DNA from: CAZSDP01 sp964605665
GTDB taxonomy: Bacteria; Planctomycetota; UBA8108; UBA1146
Length of the DNA stretch: 64,000 bases
Assembly (NCBI GenBank): GCA_964605665.1
Contig: CAZSDP010000024.1
Location: 1 to 64,000, forward strand
Direction of reading: 5' to 3'
Made by a program: the position numbers and the translations under genes. Shown here in pieces: positions 50,241-60,385 of this stretch (position 1 is the stretch's first letter; every line of letters begins with the position of its first letter). The notes under the pieces were generated by a model. It saw nothing but the letters and a program-made list of their open reading frames with translations, did no database searches and was not told where the DNA came from.

Positions 50241-50558
50241 TCTCTGCCTCTTGCCACTTCCTTCCGTAACTCGAACCGGACTAGCGGTCGACCATGAAGG
50301 GGTCGACCAGAGAAGGGCGGAAGAACGACTCTCGGTCAGGGCGGCCGATCAGCTTCCTCCCAGCGGCGGCTCGGTTACAATCGCGCCCCTTCCAGCTCTC
50401 CAGCGGGTGAACCTGCTCAGGCTTTTGGACGACCGATCGCGTCGAAAGATTCAGAGCCGTGGGGCAGAAGCAAAGTGCACCCTCGGGGGAGGCTGCTCCA
50501 GCCTCAACGGTGACCACGGTCGAGTGGGGAAGACCACTGCATCAGAACGGAGTTAGAG
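50241..50558. other. Intergenic region between tRNA and S1 gene
   Basis: 318 bp. No gene supported. GGTCGACCA occurs twice, 15 bp apart, at about 50286-50310. The ribosome site of the S1 gene (GGAG) is weak. Confidence 0.4.
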
Positions 50559-51620
50559 ATGAAGACGCCTCGTATCCTCGTTCGCCCTTCTGGCGATTCT
50601 GGTCCGAGTCGGGATGGGCGTTCCCCACGGATTCCCGGGGAAACGGTCGAGGGTAAAGTGATCTCCATCGAAGCGGACGATGTCGTGATCGAAGTCGAGA
50701 GTGGCGGACGAGCGGTGATCCCCGTCTCCGACTTCAGCTCCTTGCCGACGGTGGGTGATCAACTCTCCGGTCTCTACTTGATCGACGACCTCGCGGTGGG
50801 CGCGGCGATTCTGACCAAGAAGACACCAGAGCGGGAACCTGATCGAAAGAAGTTGCGCCCTGGCGCATTCGTGGTGGGGCAAGTTGTCGAGGCGGGGAAA
50901 CCTGGTTTGAGAATCCGCTGCGGAGAGGTCAGCGGTTTCTTTCCTTCGTCGCAACTCCCCCCGGGGCTGCTCAAGAATCCAGGCATGATGCTTCGCAAAG
51001 AGGTCGTGGGGGTGGTCACCGAGGTTCGAAAAGGGGAGCTAACCCTCAGTTTGCGCACGGTGCTCGATCGCAGAAAGAAGCAGCAGAGCAACAAGCGCAT
51101 CTCTTCATTTCGAGAAGGACAGCGTGTTTCGGGGAAAGTCGTACGGAAGACAGACTTTGGGCACTTCATCGATTTGGGTGGCATCGATGGTCTCCTCCAC
51201 GTTTCCAGATTGAAGCGCCACAACGAGCATTTGGAGGGGAACGGCGAAGAACCGATCACCTTCGAGACCGGTCAAGTGGTCGATCTTCTGGTGAGTCGGG
51301 TCGATCAAGATCGGGGGCGGATCGGTCTCGATCTCCCCGATCCTGCCGCTCCGCAGGTTGCGGTTCAGCCCCAGGCAGAAGAAGAGGCTCCCGCGGATGA
51401 AGTGGTGGGAATCCTCCGCGATCTCAGTGCCGAGGGCGCCAATGTTTACGTCGAAGATGGAGTCGAAGGATTCGTGAGTGCGGCTCGCTTTGGCGATCAA
51501 TCTCCACGACCGGGTGAGCTGCGACGTTTTAGGATCGTTTCGCGCGACACGGTCACCGGTCGACTTCAGCTCTCCTTGAATCTGCGTCCCGGCCCTGACG
51601 ATGACGACGATGACGATTGA
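50559..51620 (+). CDS. Protein with four S1-type RNA-binding domains
   Basis: 353 aa. Four OB-fold repeats can be traced: GETVEGKVISIEADDVVIEV (about 27-85), GAFVVGQVVEAGKPGLRIRC (about 100-165), GQRVSGKVVRKTDFGHFIDLGGIDGLLH in two pieces (about 185-265), and a last one near EVVGILRDLSAEGANVYVED. The third is the most S1-like, with GHFIDLG and LHVSRLKRH. It ends in a run of seven Asp. Shorter than ribosomal protein S1 and divergent in sequence, so it is probably an S1-related RNA-binding factor rather than bS1 itself. A perfect terminator follows. Confidence 0.85.
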   Translation: MKTPRILVRPSGDSGPSRDGRSPRIPGETVEGKVISIEADDVVIEVESGGRAVIPVSDFSSLPTVGDQLSGLYLIDDLAVGAAILTKKTPEREPDRKKLRPGAFVVGQVVEAGKPGLRIRCGEVSGFFPSSQLPPGLLKNPGMMLRKEVVGVVTEVRKGELTLSLRTVLDRRKKQQSNKRISSFREGQRVSGKVVRKTDFGHFIDLGGIDGLLHVSRLKRHNEHLEGNGEEPITFETGQVVDLLVSRVDQDRGRIGLDLPDPAAPQVAVQPQAEEEAPADEVVGILRDLSAEGANVYVEDGVEGFVSAARFGDQSPRPGELRRFRIVSRDTVTGRLQLSLNLRPGPDDDDDDD

Positions 51621-51991
51621 TCGCGATCGAAGGGTGGGAATGTGGGGTCGGCGTGCTGAGCACGCCGACCCCATTTTTTATGCGGAAAGATCGGAGATCG
51701 GGGGAGGAGCGTTGACTTGATCGCTCACCGTCGAGGGCAGCATTCAATTTCAGCTCCCCGGGCGATCGACGGCGAATCGGGGTGAAGTCGGACGATGACT
51801 TCTGTCTCATTCGCAGGTCCGCACCTTCTAAAGGCTGGCTCAAATGGCGCTCAGTAGGGAGGGGAGACCAGTCGTAAGTCCTTATTTTGTAAGCGCGTGA
51901 GGTGTGTGTGAGTGGTCTGGATTCACCGGGCGGCGTATGCTTAAGCATCAAGGGAGTTGTCGAACCGAATCCCTGGAAATCGAGAGCGAAG
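51621..51991. other. Intergenic region with terminator
   Basis: 371 bp before the cupin gene. Apart from the terminator at 51643-51679 nothing is recognised; the cupin frame is open back to 51902 but without a good start. Confidence 0.5.
51643..51679 (+). terminator. Rho-independent terminator
   Basis: TGGGGTCGGCGTG (51643-51655) pairs perfectly with CACGCCGACCCCA (51661-51673), loop CTGAG, followed by six T. Ends the S1 gene. Confidence 0.95.
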
Positions 51992-52570
51992 ATGCGCATT
52001 CGGTCCTGGAGTCAGATATCTCGTCCCGCCCCCGGCTCAGAGTCTAATTTCTGTGGGCTCTGGGAGTTCCAGCTAAAGAGTGGGGAGCAGACCCCCTCTC
52101 ACCAACAGACGAGTGAAGAAGTGATCTTGGCGCTGGAAGGGGAGGGGATCGTCACCCTGGCCGGGGAGCAACTCGCCTTGATTCCCGGGGAGGTGGTCTG
52201 GGTTCCCGCCCATGCGGCGCACTCGATTGAAAATGCCTCCCAAGCGCTATTACGCGGACTGTCGATGGAAATCGGTGGGGTCAGCGCTGAACTGGGGGGC
52301 GACGATGGGACGCGGACGAGCGAGCGAGATCTCGACCAGTTGGTGCAATCGATTCCTCCGGACATCGACGAGGCAACGGCCCTGCAGTTGATCATCCAGA
52401 TCTTCGATACCGCAGGGGCCCTCAGCGAGCAGATCGAGAATGCGATCGGCCTGGAGAGCGAGACCGGGCTTGCCGCTTTGCAGCAGATTGAGCGACGAGT
52501 GATGGACGCGGTCGTGGAGATTTCCCGGAAGTATTCCCAAGATGGGGGGCTCCGCTTCCCCCGTTTTTAG
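51992..52570 (+). CDS. Cupin-domain protein
   Basis: 192 aa from ATG 51992. Cupin motif 1 is visible as HQQTSEEVILALEGEGIVTL and motif 2 as LIPGEVVWVPAHAAHSIEN, giving one beta-barrel with His/Glu positions for a metal. The C-terminal 90 residues are helical (LDQLVQSIPPDIDEATALQL, GLAALQQIERRVMDAVVEI) and unusual for simple cupins. Ligand unknown; sugar isomerase, dioxygenase and sensor roles are all possible. The 3' end forms a G/C hairpin over the stop. Confidence 0.75.
   Translation: MRIRSWSQISRPAPGSESNFCGLWEFQLKSGEQTPSHQQTSEEVILALEGEGIVTLAGEQLALIPGEVVWVPAHAAHSIENASQALLRGLSMEIGGVSAELGGDDGTRTSERDLDQLVQSIPPDIDEATALQLIIQIFDTAGALSEQIENAIGLESETGLAALQQIERRVMDAVVEISRKYSQDGGLRFPRF
52544..52568 (+). 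terminator. Possible terminator over the end of the cupin gene
   Basis: GGGGG (52545-52549) and CCCCC (52558-52562) with loop CTCCGCTT, then GTTTTTA. It lies within the last codons and stop. Confidence 0.4.
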
Positions 52571-52944
52571 GGGGATTCTCCCGGTTCTATTCAGTGTTTG
52601 AGAAGAGCCTGAAACTCGCCGAAGCTGCAGCCACGGTCGCAAATTTCGCTCTATCCCCCCAGTTCCTATCCGATGTCGCGGAAATCGCCTTCCACCCCAT
52701 CCTCTGGGGAGGATTCTTTCTCGAGCCAACCCAGCCGTTTTTCTCCTTTCCCGCCTCCAGATTTGAGCAATTTCCAGGCGTCCCACGGCCTTGTCGCTGA
52801 TCGAGGTCCGTGGCAGAATGCCCCCGGCTGGCGAAACATCTCCCATGCCCGCTCACACGCTCGACTTGCGTGTTCACGTGGCTGCGAAACTCCGCATGGT
52901 CAACGGGCGGATTCGTTCGTTCCCGATGCGGAGAGGAGGCCCTC
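52571..52944. other. Intergenic region upstream of the lipoprotein-recA pair
   Basis: 374 bp. Two long overlapping frames extend here but neither is convincing. It should contain the promoter for recA; I recognise no LexA-type box. Confidence 0.45.
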
Positions 52945-53313
52945 TTGCGTTCCGCGTTCAACGCCGCAGTGCTCCTTCTTGCGAGCTCCTCGCTCGCGAC
53001 TGGTTGTCTTTCTCCTGCTTCGAGTCCCACGGCGCATACGCCGGCAGCGGACGCAAGGGCAAGGGTGAGTTACCTCCAGTCGAGGGGAAGGACCATCTCC
53101 CAAGACCAGATTCGCTTGATCGAACAGATGCCGTATCGATCGGAGGGAATCGACATTCCTGGGGTGTTGAAAGTCGGAGTACGAGAGCCGATCGTCCCTC
53201 TTGGGGAACGACGCAGTGTGCTCGAGCTGTATCGGGGACAGGAGTCGAAGGAGACACCTCAATCAGGGTCACCTTCGAATGGAGAGGAAGAGTCGATTGA
53301 TCCGCAGCGGTAG
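52945..53313 (+). CDS. Small lipoprotein upstream of recA
   Basis: 122 aa from TTG 52945 with GAGAGGAGG five bases upstream. Signal peptide LRSAFNAAVLLLASSSLATGC ends with a lipobox Cys at about residue 21. The mature part (ISQDQIRLIEQMPYRSEG, VGVREPIVPLGERRSVLELY) has no family I know and an acidic tail. The frame competing for this region in phase 0 is not supported. Its last codons overlap the recA start by 17 bp, an unexpected neighbour for an SOS gene. Confidence 0.7.
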   Translation: MRSAFNAAVLLLASSSLATGCLSPASSPTAHTPAADARARVSYLQSRGRTISQDQIRLIEQMPYRSEGIDIPGVLKVGVREPIVPLGERRSVLELYRGQESKETPQSGSPSNGEEESIDPQR

Positions 53314-54445
53314 TACGAAATCGTCGAGTACTGACGATCAAAAGACCGAAGTGACGGGGAATGCCAAGGGGAACGCTGGAAGCCGGAAGGCGACTGCGGG
53401 TAAGTCAAAGGGGTCTGCGAAGGCTTCGCAAAGCGGCGAAGCGCAACGAAAGCAGGCGCTCGATTTTGCGTTGCAGCAGATCGGAAAGAAGTGCGGCCAA
53501 GGAGCGATCATGTATCTCGGCGACGAATCACGTCGGCGAGTGGACACGATCTCAACGGGGTCGATTTCTCTCGATCGCGCTCTAGGAGTGGGAGGCTTTC
53601 CGCGCTCAAGAGTGGTGGAAGTTTTTGGCCCCGAATCATCGGGAAAGACGACGCTGACCCTTCATGTGGTGGCGAATGCGCAAAAGAATGGTGGGGTGGC
53701 TGCATTCATCGATGCCGAGCATGCACTCGATCCCAGCTACGCCGCAAAACTTGGAGTCGACCTTGATCGCCTCTTGGTTTCTCAACCCGATAGCGGCGAA
53801 CAAGCGCTCGAAATCGCTGAGATGTTGGTCGCGTCGAGTGCGGTCGATGTGGTGGTGATCGATTCTGTTGCCGCATTGGTTCCTCGCGCAGAACTCGAGG
53901 GCCAGATGGGGGATGTGCACGTTGGCTTGCAGGCACGATTGATGTCTCAGGCCCTCCGCAAGTTGACGGGGGTGATCCACCGCTCGAAAACGTGTGTGGT
54001 TTTCATCAACCAGATCCGCGAGAAGATCGGCGTGATGTTTGGCAGTCCGGAGACGACGAGTGGAGGACGGGCCCTAAAGTTTTATAGCTCGGTCCGGGTC
54101 GATATTCGGCGGATCGGTTCGATCAAAAGTGACGGAGACATCAGCGGAAATCGCACTGTCGCGAAGGTCGTCAAAAACAAATTGGCACCTCCGTTTCGTA
54201 AAGCTGAATTCGACATCATTTTCGACCGGGGAATCAGTTACCACGGAGATCTCCTCGATCTCTCCGTCGAACATGGTTTTGCGCAGAAGTCGGGGACTTG
54301 GTTCTCCGTCGACAAGGAACGGCTCGGGCAAGGTCGCGAACGTGCAGTTCAGTTCTTGGTCGACCATCCAGATCTGGCGGAAGAGCTCGACCGGAAGGTT
54401 CGCGAGCAGGTGTTTGGAGACGGGGCGGAGTCTTCCTCGAGTTGA
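53297..54445 (+). CDS. recA: Recombinase RecA
   Basis: 382 aa from TTG 53297, preceded by GGAGAGGAAGAG; ATG 53279 is the alternative. After about 45 low-complexity Ser/Lys-rich residues the RecA core starts: ALDFALQQIGKKCGQGAIMY, ISTGSISLDRALGVGGFP, Walker A GPESSGKTT (G111-T119), AAFIDAEHALDPSYAAKLGV, VVVIDSVAALVPRAELEG, loop L2 NQIREKIGVMFGSPETT and GGRALKFYSSVRVDIRRI. It forms filaments on single-stranded DNA for strand exchange and SOS signalling. The long basic N-terminus is not present in E. coli RecA. Confidence 0.97.
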   Translation: MIRSGSTKSSSTDDQKTEVTGNAKGNAGSRKATAGKSKGSAKASQSGEAQRKQALDFALQQIGKKCGQGAIMYLGDESRRRVDTISTGSISLDRALGVGGFPRSRVVEVFGPESSGKTTLTLHVVANAQKNGGVAAFIDAEHALDPSYAAKLGVDLDRLLVSQPDSGEQALEIAEMLVASSAVDVVVIDSVAALVPRAELEGQMGDVHVGLQARLMSQALRKLTGVIHRSKTCVVFINQIREKIGVMFGSPETTSGGRALKFYSSVRVDIRRIGSIKSDGDISGNRTVAKVVKNKLAPPFRKAEFDIIFDRGISYHGDLLDLSVEHGFAQKSGTWFSVDKERLGQGRERAVQFLVDHPDLAEELDRKVREQVFGDGAESSSS

Positions 54446-54663
54446 GGATTGTGCTCGACAGGCGCCCTCTTCTCCTTTTTGAGCCATTTAGAAGACGTCA
54501 AGCTCGGTTCGCAACGGATGCCGACCCTCTCCGTCTAACAGCGGGGAGTTCGGTGCTCTCGGGTAAAAGTCGAGAGACCACCGTTCGGTGCGGACAATTT
54601 CCGGATCCCCAGGTCGGCAGGGGAGCCGAGTCCCTCCAGCGTGGTTGAGGGACGAATCGTCGG

Positions 54664-57600
54664 GTGAATATTTTCAGCCCGGCAGGAAAGGATGAGCACT
54701 TGTCAACGAATGCCCTCCAGACGCGTGGTTCCGGATCTGATGTCCGGCGAACCGAGGCGCAACGCGGGTCGATGCTGATCATCGCATTGGCGGTCTTGAC
54801 GCTACTCTCGATCATCGGGGTGACATTTGCGGCCTTGATGCGTCTCGAGCGCAAGGCGACCGAGAACTTCGTCAACGCGACGAGTGTCGACTTGTTGGCG
54901 GGGTCTGCGGAGTCCGCCGTGGTCGCGATGCTCCGCGGAGGAGCGATGTGGGACGGCTACACCGATGGCTCGAGTAGTCAGCGGACGCCATGGCTTTATG
55001 GATTGCGCTCCAGTCGGGGGGACTTGCGGTATGGGAATCTGATGCCGTTAAGCCAAACGCCACCAGAGAGAACGTCCTATGCGAGTGAGGTCGGAGCCAC
55101 CTACGGTGGTGAAGGAAGCAAAGACCGATTTCGGATTAAGCTGATCGACTGCAATTCACAGATCTACCTCAATGGAGCGCCAGATACTCTGGCGCAAATG
55201 CTCGACAACTTGGGGCGGGCGATCCAGAGCAATCCAGAACTGCGATACAACCCGCTCTATTCCGGCCCGAAGATGTCGGGGAAGAAAATCAATGGAGTCG
55301 ACATCGTCAGGTACCGATCGAAACTTCCTAGGCGACAGTTCGCCTCGAAAACCCAACTACGAGATCTGATCGGAACTGAGAACTATCGATTGCTGGCGGA
55401 TTTTGTCACCACTCGAGCGTGGGTCAATCCCTACACCCAGCGCTGCTCTCATGGACGTATTCCGATCTGGCAGCAGCTCAATGGCGACGACACCGCGGTT
55501 CTCAATTCAAACCAGATTACCGTGAACCCCGACGTGGAAGGGGAGCCGGCGGTCGCTCCTGAGCCGCGAGCTCCGATCAACGTCAACACTGCGCCGAGAG
55601 AAGTTCTCATCGCCTGTCTCACCGGCCTCGGTGGGCGCCGTCCATTCCCCTACACCGAGTTGGCGACTCAAGGATTTGAGAACCAGAACCGCCGCGCCAT
55701 TGCCGACCTCGGAGTCGACGGCACGTTCGCCCCGACTCAGGAGGAGATCCGTCTTCTTCAAATCCCAGTTTGGGTTTACTCGCAACCGCTCACCTTCGAG
55801 GTGGCACAAGGGCTTGCGGACGAGATCATTCGAGCGCGCAAGACGCGTCCCTTCAAGGTGTGGCGTTCCGGTGACACGACCCAGCCAGGGTTTGAAGATT
55901 TCATCAATCAGTTGCCCGATAGCGCTTTTCCTCCACCGACGAGCGTCAATGTGGTGAACCCGCGCGATCCTAATAATCCCGGTCGATATCGAGGGGCACT
56001 GACTGGCGGTACTGGGCCTTCAGCGGAACTCTACCGACGAGGGCACGATTCGAGTGAGCGGGCAGGGCGTCGACAATCGGGTCTCCCGGTGAGTGGATCG
56101 AATGCATTTTACTACGACATGATGCGAGATCTCCTCAAGGCGAACTTCAATCCCAATACTCGGATCAATCGCTTCAACCCGAACGTGCCGGCATACGTCG
56201 CGGTCGACAAAGGAAACCTCGTCAAGCTCGGAAATGAGGGTCAAAACACCAATGATGTCCTGGTGGGACATACGACCGAGTTTTGTTTCGACTCCAAGGG
56301 CATTTATGAAGTGAGTTCCCTGGCGGAGATTTTGGTCGGTGATTCAGAGGAAGTGGCACGAGTCTTTGCGGAAACCCAGCGACGATCGATCGTGAAGGTT
56401 TTTGACGTCCTCCATCACACGACGCAACGGCAGTTCGAACAGCCGTTCAATGAAAACGGGGTGTCGAGTTTCCGTGATCGGCAATACGTCTCGACCTATC
56501 CCGATGCGATGGACGTACTCGATCCTGACACCTACTACGGTTCGAATGACGATGGCCGAATCGAGCTCTCAGGTGCAATCGATGGAGACCTTCAGCAAGT
56601 TCGACCAGAATTGCGTGCNNNNNNNNNNNNNNNNNNNNNNNNNNNNNNNNNNNNNNNNNNNNNNNNNNNNNNNNNNNNNNNNNNNNNNNNNNNNNNNNNN
56701 NNNNNNNNNNNNNNNNNNCAACGGTGACTTGCAGCCGGACGGATTCCACATGAGCATGATGCGTGTGCTCCGAACTGGAACCAGGATTTTGCGTTTCCCA
56801 GCGTCGGAAGTTCGGGCGACTCCGGGACAGCAAGGAGCGATGCGGCAGAACTACGGGGATGATCTTGGGAATCTTCCTTATTACCAAGGAGGAGTCTCCT
56901 TCTGGATCAAGCTCGAGTTCAATGGGGATGATCCGGTCTTTTCTGGTCTGCTTAAGACGACTCAAGTTCAAACCGAAGTGGGGCAGAGTCTAGAAGACTC
57001 AGAGGGCACCCAGTTTTGGATTTGGAAGAACACCACTGGAGAACTGCGGATCACGCGACTCTACTATCACCAGGCATTCTTCCAAAACCGCCCCGATCAG
57101 GCATTCCCATTGATCGGTCCCGGTGAAGAACTCTCCGAAGAGGACGGTGTCGAGAGCGACGAACGAAAGACATGGGCAAGGAGCGATGTGATCGTTGATG
57201 TCAGCGACTGGCGAGCCCATGAGTGGCACCACGTCGTGGTGGAGTACAACGATGATCAAGATTCCAATCGTATCAAAGTTCGAGTCGATCATGAGGTCCT
57301 CGACTTCATCACCAACCACAATTTAGGTTCCGGGTGGTGGGTTGCTCTCAATGAAGAGGAACCAAAAGACGAGATTCAACTCGGTGGGTTGTATCGTGAC
57401 CAGGCGGTCGCGAATGAGGGGCTCTTCAAGTTTGGAACCAACGTTTTGCAGGAATCGATGCAAGAGCTCCAGCCCGATGTGAAGAAGATCCCGGCAAATG
57501 CCACGATCGACGAATTCCAGACCTTCTTCGGGATCTATGACCGTGGAAATGAAGAGCTAGGCTACTTCACGCGTGATCCTGGAAAGTACGTGAACCGCTT

Positions 57601-58003
57601 CGAAGTTCCATTCCCGGAGGGAATACAACGGGTTCGTCTCCGTTCCTTCACCTGGACGATGTACCCACCTTCGATCTACTCGGGCTTGGGAGTGCGCTGG
57701 ACTCCTCAGACCGACTTCATCGCGAGTGTCTCGGGGGTGGATAACAATCAGGGATTCCAAGACCTCGGCGATGCGGGCGGTGATCTCAGCCGTAATGCCG
57801 GATTTGCCGGCCGTTGGCTCTACGCAAAGGGAAGCCTTTTCGGTCGCACCGGAACTTTGGCCTACCAATTCCAGATGAATGGAGCCCTCGGTCAGCAGAA
57901 GTACGGCGACCGAATCGTGTCTTCGCCGGTCTTGGACGACGTCACTTTGACTTACTACTTACCATCCGCCCAGACTCTCTTGAGTGAGGGTGCGGACGAC
58001 TAG
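54664..58003 (+). CDS. Pseudopilin (GspK-like) / LamG-type protein, interrupted by an assembly gap
   Basis: A prepilin-type N-terminus is visible: EAQRG with the cut expected at G35, then SMLIIALAVLTLLSIIGVTF as the pilin helix. Glu5 is absent, as in GspK-type minor pseudopilins. The middle holds the GspK-like helix-hairpin-helix APINVNTAPREVLIACLTGL (about residue 300) and a second one after VAQGLADEIIRARKTRPF. Right of the gap (56619-56718) the reading is in another frame, with a LamG/ConA-like segment (GGVSFWIKLEFNGDDPVFSG, HEWHHVVVEYNDDQDSNRI). If it is one gene the true gap must be a multiple of three; two genes are possible. Large exported proteins of this kind are frequent in planctomycetes. 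Confidence 0.7.
56619..56718. other. Assembly gap (100 N)
   Basis: Exactly 100 N inside the pseudopilin/LamG gene. Reading frames left and right disagree by one base over 100 N, so the true length is not 100. No repeat is visible at the edges. Confidence 0.99.
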
Positions 58004-58179
58004 TTACTGAGAAGAGAGATGCGCTGAAGAACGGGCCTTGAGCACCGTCGACTCAAATGGGAGAACAACGGTGCCTCCCCTTCAGCCAGGAGCACCTGCT
58101 CTCTTTGATGGACCCACCCGTGAGAGCCTCGGGTAGAGTCCTGTTGAAAAGTTGGAGGGAAGTTCCTCCGGGAGGAATC

Positions 58180-59190
58180 ATGAAGCAGCGTTCCCAGTCC
58201 CGAAGTCCTCTTCGAAGATTCCAGGGCCTGTTTTTAACATGCGTCATCGCTCTTTTTTCGAGCGGGTTCGCGTCGAGTGAGGCGGATGCACAGTCGGAAT
58301 CGACCGATCAAACCTATGTCGTGATTCAATCGATCAAGGTTCGAGAAGATGGCAAGAAGCGAGTGATCGCTCTCAGAGCAAAAACCCCCCAGTTACCGGT
58401 GGGTTGTAAGGTTCAGTTCCTCCTGACGTGGCGCTATCAGGAAATCGAGTCCTACCTGGTGACAGTTCCATCCAACAAGCGGATCGAAGAAGAATTCGTG
58501 GTGCGTCAATACTCTCCCTCGCCAGAGCCTTATGTGATTCACACCCGACTTCTGGAACCGGACAAGCAACCGAAGAAAGTGGCACGCGAGATCACCGGGG
58601 ATCCGAAGAAGTTCCCTCCTGGGGCAGTTCCCTGGGCGGAGTTCCATAATGACCACAAGTTTCTCCTCGGGACTGAAGCGGAGATTCAAGCGGAACAGAA
58701 GCGGATCCAAAAGTGGTTCAAGGACCGCTACGTTCAGTTTGCTACTCTCGACAAGCAAGTGTCCGATGCCGCCACTGCCGTCGGTGAAGGTGCTGGCGAG
58801 TTCGTCGACAAGAAGGGGGAGTTTGTCGAAAAGAAGTGGCGCAAATGGATGGACAATGATGTCCTCAAGCCGATTCGTGAGCAGCAAAAAGATTTTGAAG
58901 AAGGGCTACTCGGAAAACGGGGTGATCTGATTTCGTATCGGATGCCTCTTTCCGATCTTCGTGAATTGTCTCGAGCAGTCGCATGGCGGGTGACAGCAAA
59001 GTCGATCGAGCTTTATAAGGAACTCGGATTGGAACCTGCGAAAGAGGACGTTGAGCCTGAGGAAATCAAAACCACGGTTCGCGGTTTCAAGCGTCGCCCG
59101 CCGAAGGGGAAAGATCTGCAGAAAATGGTCAGTCGTATCAATGCTGCGTTGGGAATCGGGAAGAAGCAGGCGTCAGGAGGTACCCGGTGA
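58180..59190 (+). CDS. Exported protein of unknown function, first of a related pair
   Basis: 336 aa from ATG 58180 with GGGAGGAATC just upstream; a longer frame from 58057 is not used. A signal segment (GLFLTCVIALFSSGFASSEA) is followed by a beta-rich part (QTYVVIQSIKVREDGKKRVI, GCKVQFLLTWRYQEIESYLV) and a helical part with HKFLLGTEAEIQAEQKRIQ and KWMDNDVLKPIREQQKD. The next gene has the same order (VVKIALWWKFQELTSYEI, RFNLGTDAQLAEQDRRARQ, WIEAEVRDPIRELQEK), so both come from one duplication. No known family. Position after the pseudopilin gene suggests a shared envelope system. Confidence 0.75.
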   Translation: MKQRSQSRSPLRRFQGLFLTCVIALFSSGFASSEADAQSESTDQTYVVIQSIKVREDGKKRVIALRAKTPQLPVGCKVQFLLTWRYQEIESYLVTVPSNKRIEEEFVVRQYSPSPEPYVIHTRLLEPDKQPKKVAREITGDPKKFPPGAVPWAEFHNDHKFLLGTEAEIQAEQKRIQKWFKDRYVQFATLDKQVSDAATAVGEGAGEFVDKKGEFVEKKWRKWMDNDVLKPIREQQKDFEEGLLGKRGDLISYRMPLSDLRELSRAVAWRVTAKSIELYKELGLEPAKEDVEPEEIKTTVRGFKRRPPKGKDLQKMVSRINAALGIGKKQASGGTR

Positions 59191-60116
59191 GGTTCCTCAT
59201 TGATCGGGCCAGCGTCTGGTTGGTACTGGTGCTCTTGATTCCAGTGGCTGTTTCCGCCCAGGAATCGGAAACAGCTCCCGACTTGGTTGAGCTCACCACC
59301 GTCACTGCAAAGCAGAGCGGGGACGGTTGGCAGATCGACTTCTCAGGGAAAGCTCCGAAGGTGCCGGCGGGAACGGTCGTGAAGATCGCTCTATGGTGGA
59401 AGTTCCAAGAGCTCACCAGTTACGAAATCACCATCGATGGTTCTCAGCGATTTCGTGAGAAGAAAGTGTTCAAGGATCTGAATGGATTCGCAAAAGCGGT
59501 GTTCTTGCGATCAGAGATCGACTTTCTCGATCAAACCCGTGAGATTCAGGCGCTGCTGGAGAAGGATTCCGAGACTTGGCCGATGGCGAAGAATCCTTGG
59601 TCGTGGCGTTATTACGATCAGCGATTCAATCTCGGGACCGATGCACAGCTCGCGGAGCAGGACCGAAGAGCGCGGCAGTTCTTTCTCGATGCGATGAAGG
59701 AAGCGTTGGCCGCCGACCAGAAGGTCAGTCGCCAGCGCAAGGCGGTTGAGGGTGGTACCGCGTTTCAGAAGAATGGGTCCTTCGATTCTGCGGCATGGCA
59801 GAAATGGATCGAAGCAGAGGTCCGAGATCCGATCCGCGAACTGCAAGAGAAGATGAGAACGGAGAAGGCGCGCCTCTGGCTGCTCCCGCATGGAAGAGAC
59901 TTCACCTATCTCTCAGAAGTGGTCAATGCGGTCGCTCGAAGGAGTTTCGAGCGGTCACGAGATCTCTACCAGAAGTTGGGAATGGACGCAGATCCGGCGG
60001 ATTTGGCACCGAAGAACATTAACATCAATTGTAAACGATCGAATTCCAAGTACCTCAATCAGCGGGTCAAGCAGCTCTGCCAGAGCCAGGAGATCGATCT
60101 CTCTGAGCTACGCTAG
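59187..60116 (+). CDS. Exported protein, paralogue of the preceding gene
   Basis: 309 aa from GTG 59187, overlapping the previous stop (GTGA). Signal segment SVWLVLVLLIPVAVSAQES. The beta part matches the upstream protein around VPAGTVVKIALWWKFQEL, and the helical part carries RFNLGTDAQLAEQ and EVRDPIRELQEK. Both proteins end in a short basic segment. Translational coupling implies they are made in equal amounts and may form a complex. No enzyme motif found; function unknown. Confidence 0.75.
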   Translation: MRFLIDRASVWLVLVLLIPVAVSAQESETAPDLVELTTVTAKQSGDGWQIDFSGKAPKVPAGTVVKIALWWKFQELTSYEITIDGSQRFREKKVFKDLNGFAKAVFLRSEIDFLDQTREIQALLEKDSETWPMAKNPWSWRYYDQRFNLGTDAQLAEQDRRARQFFLDAMKEALAADQKVSRQRKAVEGGTAFQKNGSFDSAAWQKWIEAEVRDPIRELQEKMRTEKARLWLLPHGRDFTYLSEVVNAVARRSFERSRDLYQKLGMDADPADLAPKNININCKRSNSKYLNQRVKQLCQSQEIDLSELR

Positions 60117-60385
60117 AGTCTCACTCGCCGCCGATCTACCACCGGTCGGGGGGAGGGAGTCGACGACCCCTAACTGTAGCGTATGCCGGAAATGTGCCCT
60201 TTGGCTGGTCGCTACGATTCGATTCGGTCGGAGGGCGCTGATTTGGCGGGTTCGTTGACAGCGGGTTGAGCCCCCGTATCATCCGTTCTCAGTCGGGGTT
60301 TGTCCCGACTCGTCCCCCAAGGGGGGAGAGGAAGGTCTCGGACGCCGTACGGGCCCTCCCTCTCATCCCGGGAAGGTGTGCCCCG

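Noticed and set aside
52791..53300. 169-codon frame overlapping the lipoprotein gene
   Set aside because: The competing frame has a lipoprotein signal and a good ribosome site; this one has neither.
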